Assembly (NCBI RefSeq): GCF_900095795.1
Contig: NZ_LT608328.1
Coordinates: 496,001-560,000, forward strand
Origin: Petrimonas mucosa
Lineage (GTDB): Bacteria > Bacteroidota > Bacteroidia > Bacteroidales > Dysgonomonadaceae
Reading direction: 5' to 3'
DNA: 64,000 nt
Part shown: positions 33,894-42,018 of the stretch, in pieces
How positions within the stretch are numbered: position 1 is the stretch's first letter
How the letters are laid out: each line of letters starts with the position of its first letter
The notes under the pieces: model-generated
Seen by the model: the letters and a program-made list of their open reading frames with translations, nothing else
Told to the model about the DNA's origin: nothing
Databases searched by the model: none
Translations under genes and position numbers: made by a program

Positions 33894-34586
33894 TCAGAAG
33901 TTCCATTTTGTGGCCAGTGTGGGGATAGCGTAGAACTTGTCGGCACCGGCGAAGTTATAGCTCAACTCGACCTCTGTACCCAAAGCGAAGTTGGAGGTGA
34001 AGTTATACCACAGTTGCGGTTCGCTCAACATGATCAGTTTCTTGCCGCCTTCTCCGTTAACCCGGTCCTTGTTTTCACTCCACAAATCGAGGAAACCGCC
34101 CAATGACACTTTACTGTTGGGGAATGCAGAATTCCAGGTCAGAGTCCACTGAACGTCGTGGCTCAGTTTGGTAAAAGCATTCAACTTGTAGGCAACATAG
34201 GTTCCCATGAAGAAATTTCCAAGCTGGAAAGGATACTCTGCACCGGCAAGATAGGAGCTGGGAATCGAGAAACCTGTTCCAAGGCCACCGTTGTATTCGA
34301 GATGGGGCATCAATGCAAAATCCTTGATCTTGAATGCCCGCGCAATCTCGGCGTAAACCAGACCGATGTTCCGCTTGTCACCATTAAGATCGAAATCGAC
34401 GAACATGAATGTCGAGCCCCATGCATCGGGTTTAAACATCTCGAAAGTAGCCGTAAGGTAGTTCTTTGCAGCTACGTCATTGCCGTAGAGAGCATTGCGT
34501 GGATCGAAGTGCAATTGTAAGTTTTGCGCATTCAACGAGGTAAGTGCCACTAATGACAAAGAAAGCAGGAGTAATTTTCGCAACAT
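33894..34586 (-). CDS. DUF5020 outer membrane protein (Tsx-like channel candidate)
   Basis: 230 aa with a signal peptide ending LNAQ and a beta-rich mature part that ends in a terminal Phe (IPTLATKWNF), as outer membrane barrels do. The sequence FDPRNALYGNDVAAKNYLTATFEMFKPD and FVDFDLNG is typical of DUF5020, a family related to the Tsx nucleoside channels. It is first in an apparent operon with the purine permease, which supports a role in nucleoside or base uptake across the outer membrane. Confidence 0.85.
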   Translation of the reverse strand: MLRKLLLLSLSLVALTSLNAQNLQLHFDPRNALYGNDVAAKNYLTATFEMFKPDAWGSTFMFVDFDLNGDKRNIGLVYAEIARAFKIKDFALMPHLEYNGGLGTGFSIPSSYLAGAEYPFQLGNFFMGTYVAYKLNAFTKLSHDVQWTLTWNSAFPNSKVSLGGFLDLWSENKDRVNGEGGKKLIMLSEPQLWYNFTSNFALGTEVELSYNFAGADKFYAIPTLATKWNF

Positions 34587-34706
34587 AAATATTAAAATTT
34601 AGAGATTATTGAAAAGAAACGGCGAAAATAATAAAAAAATGTAAACTAATCGGGCTTTTAATGGATCTTTTTTATCTTTTATTTAATACCATCTCCAGTT
34701 ATTGGA

Positions 34707-34722
34707 TAAATTTGTATTTTTG
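34707..34722 (+). promoter_or_regulatory. Overlapping -7 elements upstream of cysS
   Basis: TAAATTTG (34707-34714) and TATTTTTG (34715-34722) both match TAnnTTTG, 31-46 nt upstream of ATG 34753. A -33 TTTG at the usual spacing is not obvious, so which one is used is unclear. The 34587-34750 gap holds no gene. Confidence 0.5.
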
Positions 34723-34752
34723 CTTTTATTTATAAATTCAAGCTTAGTTATC

Positions 34753-36231
34753 ATGCAGGGAAATATTTTGCAACCTCTGGTCATTTACAACACGCTAACT
34801 CGTGCCAAAGAACTTTTCGAACCAATCAACCCCCCTTTTGTAGGGATGTATGTTTGCGGACCAACGGTCTACAGTGATGTGCATTTGGGAAATTGCCGGA
34901 CCTTTATCTCTTTCGACCTGATTTACAGGTATCTGCTTCATATTGGATATAAGGTGAGGTATGTGAGGAATATTACCGATGCGGGACATCTGGAGGGTGA
35001 TAACGATGAGGGCGATGATAAATTTGCCAAAAAAGCAAAACTTGAACAGTTGGAACCGATGGAGATCGTACAGAAATATACCCTCGGTTTTCATGAGATA
35101 TTGAGGATCTTCAATACGCTACCTCCCAGTATTGAGCCTACAGCAACCGGACATATCGTGGAGCAGATAGAGATGGTGAAAAAGATTCTGGATGCCGGAT
35201 ATGCTTACGAAATAGACGGGACGGTATACTTTGATGTAGAGAAGTACAACCGGGAGTATCCTTATGGAGTTCTTACGAACCGTAAACTGGAAGAACTCCT
35301 CGAGGGAACACGCGAGCTGGGCGGACAGGATGAAAAGAGAGGGAGGCTCGATTTTGCCCTTTGGATCAAGGCCAAACCCGAAACGCTCATGAAGTGGCCG
35401 TCGCCCTGGGGTTGGGGATTCCCCGGATGGCACATAGAGTGCTCCGCCATGAGCACCAAATACCTGGGTACAACCTTCGACATTCACGGCGGGGGGATGG
35501 ATCTGCAGGCTACACACCATACCAACGAGATTGCGCAGTCGCAGGCATGCCACCATACAGCGCCGGTAAAATATTGGGTCCACACCAACATGCTTACGGT
35601 TAACGGTGCCCGGATGTCGAAAACAGCCGGTAACGGATTCTTGCCCCGTGAGTTGTTTACAGGCGACCATCCTTTGCTGGAGCGGGGTTATTCTCCAATG
35701 ACCGTCCGCTTCTTTATGGCTCAATCGCATTACCGCAGTACGCTCGATTTCTCGAACGAAGCGTTGCAGGCTGCAGAAAAGGGGTACAAGAGGCTGATGG
35801 AAAGCATCAGGCGTATCCGGAAGATTGAACCTTCTGCCCACTCATCGGTTAACATCGATGAACTTCGCGCAGCCTGCTACTCAGCGATGAACGACGATTT
35901 CAACAGTCCTGTGCTTATCGCACACCTGTTTGAAGCTGTGAGAATCATCAATTCGGCAATCGATAAAAAAGAGACCCTTACGGCAATCGATATTGATAAT
36001 CTGGAGAGCCTGATGAAAACCTTTGTTTTCGATATCCTGGGATTGAAGGACGAGAGTGAGGAGCATGCAGGCAGTGATGTGATCAACGGCCTGATGGAGC
36101 TGATTCTCGACATTCGGAAATCGGCCCGCGACAATAAGGATTGGGCTACATCCGATAAGATCCGCGACCGGTTGAAGGCTGCAGGAGTGGTGATTAAAGA
36201 TACCAAGGAGGGTGTGGAGTGGCAGATTTGA
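34753..36231 (+). CDS. cysS: Cysteinyl-tRNA synthetase
   Basis: Charges tRNA-Cys. From ATG 34753 (MQGNILQPLVIYNTLTRAKE) the protein is 492 aa. The class I HIGH motif is HLGN at 44-47, with the zinc Cys in YVCGPTVY (C35) and WHIECSAMS, GGGMDLQATHHTNEIAQS further on. The KMSKS loop reads ARMSKTAGN. A longer frame from 34702 would add an AT-rich N-terminus overlapping the promoter, so it is rejected. YaaA follows after 11 nt. Confidence 0.96.
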   Translation: MQGNILQPLVIYNTLTRAKELFEPINPPFVGMYVCGPTVYSDVHLGNCRTFISFDLIYRYLLHIGYKVRYVRNITDAGHLEGDNDEGDDKFAKKAKLEQLEPMEIVQKYTLGFHEILRIFNTLPPSIEPTATGHIVEQIEMVKKILDAGYAYEIDGTVYFDVEKYNREYPYGVLTNRKLEELLEGTRELGGQDEKRGRLDFALWIKAKPETLMKWPSPWGWGFPGWHIECSAMSTKYLGTTFDIHGGGMDLQATHHTNEIAQSQACHHTAPVKYWVHTNMLTVNGARMSKTAGNGFLPRELFTGDHPLLERGYSPMTVRFFMAQSHYRSTLDFSNEALQAAEKGYKRLMESIRRIRKIEPSAHSSVNIDELRAACYSAMNDDFNSPVLIAHLFEAVRIINSAIDKKETLTAIDIDNLESLMKTFVFDILGLKDESEEHAGSDVINGLMELILDIRKSARDNKDWATSDKIRDRLKAAGVVIKDTKEGVEWQI

Positions 36232-36242
36232 AGTAAATCGTC

Positions 36243-37007
36243 ATGCAGATCATTCTCTCTCCCGCCAAGCGGATGAACTTTGATCTCCAGGAAGGAGATT
36301 CAATAGAGACAACCGTGCCGTTGTTTCAGGCAAAGAGCATTGAAGTGCTGGATGCCTGCAGGACTCTCTCTGAGGCAGATGTTGCTGAAAAGATGAAAGT
36401 ACACCGCAATATTGCCCGGCAGGTATACGGATACTTTCAGTCGTTCAACTCCAGGACGGTTCCTCAGCGAGCTGCTGCACTGGCTTATGACGGTATTGCC
36501 TATAAAGGGTTGAATGCACACGATTTCAATGACGATGAAGTAGCGTTTGCCCAAAGACACCTCAACATCATTTCGGGACTCTATGGAGTGTTAAGACCTT
36601 TCGACCGGATAAAACCGTATCGTTTGGAGTTTTCCAGAAAAATCCAGCCCGACGGATATAAAGACCTGTACGATTTCTGGAAGGAGGATGTAAACCGGTA
36701 TCTATCCAAGAAACTGGCAGGAGAGGAGAGGGTTGTCATCAATGTGGCCTCCAAGGAGTATTCCGGCATGTTATACCGGAAACTGTTGCCTGAAAATACC
36801 CGTATCGTTGAGGTGGTTTTTCTGCAACAGGAGAATGGTGAACTCCGGCAGGTCGTGGTCCACAGCAAGAAAGCGCGTGGACTGATGGCACGATTCATCA
36901 TCAAGAACCGGCTGAAACTTGTTGAAGAGGTGAAAGCCTTCGATTATGAGAACTATTTTTTCTATCCACAACTTTCAACTGAAGATAAATGGGTATTTAT
37001 CCGATAA
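36243..37007 (+). CDS. yaaA: YaaA-family peroxide stress protein
   Basis: 254 aa, the normal length for the DUF328/YaaA family. Signature regions: MQIILSPAKRMNFD at the start, ALAYDGIAYKGLNAHDF, HLNIISGLYGVLRPFDRIKPYRLE and INVASKEYSGML, all diagnostic. In E. coli YaaA lowers free iron during peroxide stress and binds DNA. The gene is in a tight run cysS-yaaA-symporter with gaps of 11-12 nt. Confidence 0.95.
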   Translation: MQIILSPAKRMNFDLQEGDSIETTVPLFQAKSIEVLDACRTLSEADVAEKMKVHRNIARQVYGYFQSFNSRTVPQRAAALAYDGIAYKGLNAHDFNDDEVAFAQRHLNIISGLYGVLRPFDRIKPYRLEFSRKIQPDGYKDLYDFWKEDVNRYLSKKLAGEERVVINVASKEYSGMLYRKLLPENTRIVEVVFLQQENGELRQVVVHSKKARGLMARFIIKNRLKLVEEVKAFDYENYFFYPQLSTEDKWVFIR

Positions 37008-37019
37008 CTAAATAACTGC

Positions 37020-38357
37020 ATGAAAGAGAAGCGATCTACATTCAGATCTAAGCTGGGAATGGTGGCAGCGGCCGCAGGTTCAGCCGTAGGGCTGGGAAAC
37101 ATCTGGCGTTTCCCGAGTGAAACGGCCGACGGCGGAGGTGCGATTTTTATCATTATCTATTTAGCTTGTATCTTGTTCTTTGGAATTCCGTTGATGATGG
37201 CCGAATTTTTAATCGGACGTTCATCCAAGGCAAATGCCGCAGGGGCCTTTAAAAAACTGGCACCTGGTACCCCCTGGAAATGGGTGGGCAGACTGGGTGT
37301 CCTCACCGGATTCATTATTCTGGGATTCTATATGGTGGTCTGTGGCTGGACAGTTGATTATTTTATTCAATCCGTTACCGGAAGCCTGAAGGGGGTGAAC
37401 GATTTTTCTGCCAATTTCAGTTCTCTGCTTGCAAACCGTCCGAAGCAGGTAGGCTGGATGTTTTTTTTTGTAATACTTACAGCATACTTTATTTTTGCCG
37501 GTGTACAGAAGGGAATTGAGCGGTCGGCAAAGATACTTATGCCGCTCTTGTTTCTATTGCTCGTCATTCTGGTTGTCAGATCGATATCGCTAAGTGGGGC
37601 AGGTGCAGGTATCGACTTTCTCTTTAAACCCGATTTCCAGGAGGTAAAATCCACCGTTTTTCTTGATGCCATGGGACAAAGTTTTTTCTCCCTGTCGTTA
37701 GGAATGGGATGCATGTTGACTTATGCCTCATATTTCACCGAAAATTCTAACCTGACAGCGACCGCTGTCAAGGTATCTCTTCTCGACACAGCAGTGGCCC
37801 TGCTTGCGGGACTGGTAATCTTCCCCTCCGCATTCGCTCTTACCGCTAATCCAGACACCATTGTTTCGGATCTGGTGAAAGGAGGTCCCGGATTGCTCTA
37901 TATTACCGTTCCGGAGTTATTCAATCAAATGCCCGGTTCGATGATCTGGTCGGCCATGTTCTTTCTCCTTCTGACCATTGCGGCGCTGACCTCTACCATT
38001 TCACTGATGGAGGTCGTAACGATCTATATTCAGGAAGAACATCGAGTAAGCCGGAAAGAGGGATTGCTGTTGGTGGTACTGGGGGTGTTGATCCTGGGTA
38101 CTGTCTCTGCCCTTTCCCCCTCCTTTTTCAACGGACTTGACATGATATCGGCAAAGATAATGCTCCCAGTAGGCGGGTTGTTTATTTCACTCTTTGCGGG
38201 ATGGTATCTCGATAAGCGGATTATTCAGCTGCAGTTGACCAACAACGGGAAGATCAGGTTCGGGGTTAACTTTCTGAAAGTGTACAGTTTCATACTGAGG
38301 TATCTTGCTCCGGTGGCCATTCTGTTGATCTTCTTGTATGGATTGATCGGGCAGTAA
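37020..38357 (+). CDS. Sodium-dependent transporter, NSS/SNF family
   Basis: 445 aa, about 11-12 transmembrane segments. The family signature is present near the N-terminus: RSKLGMVAAAAGSAVGLGNIWRFP with TADGGGAIFIIIYL, the Na+/substrate site region of LeuT-like proteins, then a long hydrophobic core (SFFSLSLGMGCMLTYASYF). It imports an amino acid or related molecule with Na+. The substrate cannot be read from sequence. It appears to be co-transcribed with cysS and yaaA. Confidence 0.92.
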   Translation: MKEKRSTFRSKLGMVAAAAGSAVGLGNIWRFPSETADGGGAIFIIIYLACILFFGIPLMMAEFLIGRSSKANAAGAFKKLAPGTPWKWVGRLGVLTGFIILGFYMVVCGWTVDYFIQSVTGSLKGVNDFSANFSSLLANRPKQVGWMFFFVILTAYFIFAGVQKGIERSAKILMPLLFLLLVILVVRSISLSGAGAGIDFLFKPDFQEVKSTVFLDAMGQSFFSLSLGMGCMLTYASYFTENSNLTATAVKVSLLDTAVALLAGLVIFPSAFALTANPDTIVSDLVKGGPGLLYITVPELFNQMPGSMIWSAMFFLLLTIAALTSTISLMEVVTIYIQEEHRVSRKEGLLLVVLGVLILGTVSALSPSFFNGLDMISAKIMLPVGGLFISLFAGWYLDKRIIQLQLTNNGKIRFGVNFLKVYSFILRYLAPVAILLIFLYGLIGQ

Positions 38358-38465
38358 TGATTTTTCCCTCAGACGCCTGGTATTTCCCCGCACCAGGTGC
38401 TGGGGAGGATCTTTTTCATGAATAACAAGGAAACGTTTTAAATAATACTAAAGAGCATCCATTGC

Positions 38466-38496
38466 TTTGGGACTCCGTAATTTATTACTATTTTTG
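38466..38496 (+). promoter_or_regulatory. Promoter of aroA
   Basis: TTTG at 38466-38469, a 19-nt spacer and TATTTTTG at 38489-38496, 20 nt upstream of the aroA ATG. Fits the Bacteroidota consensus. Confidence 0.7.
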
Positions 38497-38516
38497 TGCA
38501 AAAATAGCAGCACGGC

Positions 38517-39743
38517 ATGCAATATAGAATTCATCCTCCCGAAACGTTAAAAGCTACCGTCAATCTTCCGGCATCCAAGAGTATCAGTAACCGGGTACTT
38601 ATCCTGAATGCGTTAAGCTTGAATACCGAACCGGTGGAGAATCTTTCCGACTGTGAAGATACCCAGGTTATTATTGATGCTTTCAACTCCAAATCCAATC
38701 TGTTTGACGTAAAAGGGGCCGGTACGGCCATGCGGTTCCTGACCGCTTTTCTGGCCGGAATGGACGGGGAATGGATCGTTCAGGGATCAAAACGGATGCA
38801 CGAACGCCCCATCTATCCGTTGGTGGATACGCTAAAATCAATTGGGGCAGATATTGAATACCTGAAGAATGAAGGGTATCCGCCGTTGAAAATCAAGGGA
38901 AAACGATTGTCGGGAGGTGAGGTGCAAGTGCCCGGTAATATCAGTTCCCAGTTTATCTCGGCTTTGATGATGGTGGCCCCAACCATGGAGAAGGGTCTGA
39001 TAATCAATATTCAGGACGAAATCATTTCAAAACCGTATATCGTGTTGACCGCCAAACTGATGGAGGAGTATGGCGTTCATCTCAAATGGGAAGGAAACAG
39101 GATAAGGATAAAACCACAATCATATAAACCGGTAAGTTTCAAGGTTGAGTCGGACTGGTCGGCAGCCTCCTACTGGTATGCGATGGCATCCCTATCTGCC
39201 CAGGCGGAGGTTACCCTGCTCGGATTGTATCCAAACAGTTGTCAAGGCGATGCAAACCTGGTAAACCTCTTTAAGGATCTGGGTGTCTCAACCGAATTTG
39301 TTTCGAATGGCGTAGTCATCCGGAAAAAGGGGAGACCGATCAAGAAGTTTTTCCATAATTTCATCTACGAACCCGATCTGGCGCAAACTTTTGTCGCCGC
39401 TTGTTGTTTTCAACATGTACCGTTTATTTTCTCTGGTTTACAAAGCTTACGCATCAAGGAGACCGATCGGATTGCGGCGTTGAGGAGGGAAATGAAGAAA
39501 CTGGGATTTGTTCTGCGTGAAACCGACAGCGAGATGTTGGAATGGGACGGTGAATGCTGTTTTGTTGAAGAGAATGCAGTGATGGATACCTACGACGACC
39601 ATCGGATGGCGATGTCGCTGGCACTGGCTGCCATCCCCTTCAAATCGGTTACAATGAACGACCCGCAGGTAGTGAGCAAATCATATCCCAATTTCTGGGA
39701 AGATTTGAGAAAAGCCGGTTTCCGGATTGAAGAGATCGGATAA
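38517..39743 (+). CDS. aroA: 3-phosphoshikimate 1-carboxyvinyltransferase (EPSP synthase)
   Basis: Shikimate pathway enzyme that adds enolpyruvate to shikimate 3-phosphate. 408 aa, slightly shorter than the usual 425-450. Visible motifs: LPASKSISNRVLILNAL, GAGTAMRFLTAFLA (the LxGTAxRF substrate loop), GNISSQFISALM, FKVESDWSAASYWYAM, SLRIKETDRIAALRREMKKLG and TYDDHRMAMSLALA. The loops fit the shorter Bacteroidota form. It stands alone behind its own promoter. Confidence 0.95.
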   Translation: MQYRIHPPETLKATVNLPASKSISNRVLILNALSLNTEPVENLSDCEDTQVIIDAFNSKSNLFDVKGAGTAMRFLTAFLAGMDGEWIVQGSKRMHERPIYPLVDTLKSIGADIEYLKNEGYPPLKIKGKRLSGGEVQVPGNISSQFISALMMVAPTMEKGLIINIQDEIISKPYIVLTAKLMEEYGVHLKWEGNRIRIKPQSYKPVSFKVESDWSAASYWYAMASLSAQAEVTLLGLYPNSCQGDANLVNLFKDLGVSTEFVSNGVVIRKKGRPIKKFFHNFIYEPDLAQTFVAACCFQHVPFIFSGLQSLRIKETDRIAALRREMKKLGFVLRETDSEMLEWDGECCFVEENAVMDTYDDHRMAMSLALAAIPFKSVTMNDPQVVSKSYPNFWEDLRKAGFRIEEIG

Positions 39744-39750
39744 TCTTTTG

Positions 39751-39795
39751 CTGCAGTTACTGCAGCCTTATAAATTTCGCAGCTGAGTCTGCGAA
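39751..39795 (+). terminator. Two small hairpins after aroA
   Basis: CTGCAG-TTA-CTGCAG at 39751-39765 and TTCGCAG/CTGCGAA at 39776-39795 can each fold. Only weak T-rich sequence follows, so termination is likely but not certain. Confidence 0.4.
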
Positions 39796-39811
39796 TTAAC
39801 TTCATAAAATT

Positions 39812-40258
39812 ATGACAAGTTTATATATTTTGCTCGGAATCATCCTCTTCTTCGTTATTGCGTTGTACCTCTCAAACCGGATACAACGCAGAAAGGGAAA
39901 TGTCCAGGAGCGTGAGACCCTGCCACCGTCGATTGACGCAAGAACGAAAGAGGAGAAGGAGAGTGGGTGTTGCGGTATGCACGAGGTTTGCGAGAAAGAC
40001 AGCCTGATCGCTGCTTTTCGTGAGGAGCCTGAATATTTCGACGACGAAGAACTCGACAGGTTCCGATTACGGGATTCGGGCAGCTATTCAGACAGTGAGG
40101 TGGAGGAGTTCCGTGAGGTATTCTACACCATCGTGGATGAAGAGAAACCGCGTTGGGTGCGTAGCCTGCAACTTAGGGGCATCGCAGTTCCCGATCAGAT
40201 TAAAGATGAGATTGTTCTCGTTGTCAACGACTTGCGTGAGGCTAAAATGCATGCTTGA
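39812..40258 (+). CDS. Small membrane-anchored protein with CCGMHEVC motif
   Basis: 148 aa. A single N-terminal membrane segment (3-21), a basic stop-transfer RIQRRKG, then a soluble acidic domain. The motif SGCCGMHEVCEKD (C53, C54, H57, C60) looks like a small metal-binding site just after the membrane. The C-terminal half has many Asp/Glu. I do not know a named function. It is followed by a metal ABC permease whose ATG is only 8 nt after its stop, so a role in metal delivery is plausible. 39744-39811 upstream holds only the hairpins noted. Confidence 0.78.
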   Translation: MTSLYILLGIILFFVIALYLSNRIQRRKGNVQERETLPPSIDARTKEEKESGCCGMHEVCEKDSLIAAFREEPEYFDDEELDRFRLRDSGSYSDSEVEEFREVFYTIVDEEKPRWVRSLQLRGIAVPDQIKDEIVLVVNDLREAKMHA

Positions 40259-40266
40259 TTCCACCC

Positions 40267-41091
40267 ATGGAGATTTTTGAACTTCTGAATTATGCCTTTT
40301 TCAGGAACGCACTGCTGGGAAGCCTTTTTGCCAGCATAGCCTGCGGCATTATTGGCACCTATGTGGTGACCCGCCGACTCGTTTTTATCAGCGGCGGAAT
40401 CACCCATGCCTCGTTTGGTGGATTGGGCATCGGGTTCTATTTTGGACTCAATCCCATCTTTTCGGCGATGCTGTTTTCGGTACTCTCGGCATTCGGCATT
40501 CAGTGGTTGTCTCAAAAACAGGGTGTCAGGGAAGACTCGGCCATTGCCGCTTTCTGGTCGCTAGGCATGGCGGTGGGCATCATGCTTACTTTTCTTACTC
40601 CGGGGTATGCCCCAAATCTTTCGGAATACCTCTTCGGAAATATCCTCACCATTACGCGGACCGACATCTTTTCGCTTGCAACGCTTACGATATTGCTCTT
40701 CTCGTTTTTTGCCATCAATTACCATGCCATCGTATCGGTATCATTCGATACGGAGTTTGCCCGGACCCGAAGGGTCAATACCCGCTTCATTGAGTATGCG
40801 ATGATGCTCTTTGTGGCTGTCACCATAGTACTCAGCATCCGGCTGGTGGGGATTGTGTTGCTGATGTCGCTCATTACCGTTCCCCAGATGACGGCCAACC
40901 TGTTTACCGTAAGCTATTCGCGGATCATCTCCCTTTCCATCGCCATCAGCTTTCTTGCCTGCGTTGTCGGTTTGTTGTTGTCATACTATCTGAATGTGCC
41001 ATCCGGCGCATTCATCATCTTCGTGTTGATTGTGATCTTTTTCGCCGGAAAGCTTCTGGTGGGTTTTCGCCAGGGCCGGTCCAGACGATAA
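40267..41091 (+). CDS. Metal ABC transporter permease, ABC-3 (ZnuB/TroC) family
   Basis: 274 aa from ATG 40267 (MEIFELLNYAFFRNALLGS); a TTG start 12 nt earlier is possible. About 8 hydrophobic segments, with the family's NALLGSLFASIACGIIGTYVV, FISGGITHASFGGLGIGF, EYLFGNIL and VGIVLLMSLITVPQMTANL. It forms the membrane channel for Zn2+, Mn2+ or Fe2+. An ATPase and a substrate-binding protein are normally adjacent; neither is here, so it is an orphan permease that must work with subunits encoded elsewhere. Confidence 0.9.
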   Translation: MEIFELLNYAFFRNALLGSLFASIACGIIGTYVVTRRLVFISGGITHASFGGLGIGFYFGLNPIFSAMLFSVLSAFGIQWLSQKQGVREDSAIAAFWSLGMAVGIMLTFLTPGYAPNLSEYLFGNILTITRTDIFSLATLTILLFSFFAINYHAIVSVSFDTEFARTRRVNTRFIEYAMMLFVAVTIVLSIRLVGIVLLMSLITVPQMTANLFTVSYSRIISLSIAISFLACVVGLLLSYYLNVPSGAFIIFVLIVIFFAGKLLVGFRQGRSRR

Positions 41092-41145
41092 GATCCAAAT
41101 GGAGCAGTTAACCTGCAGTAAAATAATGACTATTCGATAGGAACT

Positions 41146-41997
41146 ATGAAGAGGCAACCTGTTGTCATCGGTATCGGAGAACTTTTGTGGGACATGCTTC
41201 CAACGGGAAAGAAAGTTGGAGGCGCACCCGTTAATTTTGCTTATCATGCCTCCCGGATGGGGGCGGCAGGTTATGCAATCAGCGCGGTGGGATTTGATCA
41301 GCTTGGGGATGAACTTCTCCGTGAGATTGATAAGGCCGGGATCAACGCAATTATCGAGAGGGTTGACTATCCTACCGGGACTGTACAGGTAGAGCTCAAT
41401 GATGGCATGCCTGATTATACGATCAACGAGGGGGTAGCATGGGACCATATCCCCCTTACCTGGGCAATGGAGCAACTGGTTGCAAAGGCCGATGCGGTTT
41501 GTTTCGGAACATTGGCCCAACGATCGGAAATCTCTCGCAAGACCATAATGAGACTCCTCTCATCTGCCCCAGCAGATGCTTATAGGATCCTCGACATCAA
41601 TATCCGCCGTGACTATTATTCGAAAGAGCTTGTAACCGATTCGTTGAGGAGTTGCAATGTGTTGAAGATAAATGATGAGGAGCTGATGTTGCTGAAAAGG
41701 TTGTATGGAAAAGAGCAAGATACCGACGAGGCTCTATCTCGCTGGTTGCTGGATCAATATAAACTCATTTTTTTGATCCTTACCGCCGGGGCCGATTACA
41801 GCACTATCTACACACCCCGGGATATCTCCTGTATAAAAACTCCGGAAGTGGACGTAGTGGATACGGTGGGGGCTGGCGACTCCTTTACCGGTGCGTTCAT
41901 TTCTGCTCTGCTTCAAGGGAAACCGCTTCCTGTTGCACATCAGGTGGCGGTAGAGAGGGCTGCCTATGTCTGCACGCAGTCGGGGGCATGGGTGTAA
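41146..41997 (+). CDS. PfkB-family carbohydrate kinase, probable fructokinase
   Basis: 283 aa. The start IGIGELLWDMLPTGKKVGGAPVNFAYHASRMG is typical of fructokinases, with the GGAPVNFAYH lid region, and the C-terminus has the DTVGAGDSFTGAF catalytic signature. It would phosphorylate fructose or a similar sugar with ATP. It lies alone between the permease and the PorW-like gene with gaps of 54 and 21 nt. Distinct from the PfkB kinase at 5561, whose motifs are divergent. Confidence 0.9.
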   Translation: MKRQPVVIGIGELLWDMLPTGKKVGGAPVNFAYHASRMGAAGYAISAVGFDQLGDELLREIDKAGINAIIERVDYPTGTVQVELNDGMPDYTINEGVAWDHIPLTWAMEQLVAKADAVCFGTLAQRSEISRKTIMRLLSSAPADAYRILDINIRRDYYSKELVTDSLRSCNVLKINDEELMLLKRLYGKEQDTDEALSRWLLDQYKLIFLILTAGADYSTIYTPRDISCIKTPEVDVVDTVGAGDSFTGAFISALLQGKPLPVAHQVAVERAAYVCTQSGAWV

Positions 41998-42018
41998 AAT
42001 GGTGTTTCCGATCATAAC

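Noticed and set aside
41146-41997. Fructokinase as part of the uronate pathway
   Set aside because: It is over 13 kb away in a housekeeping stretch and has standard fructokinase motifs; no link to the first region is seen.
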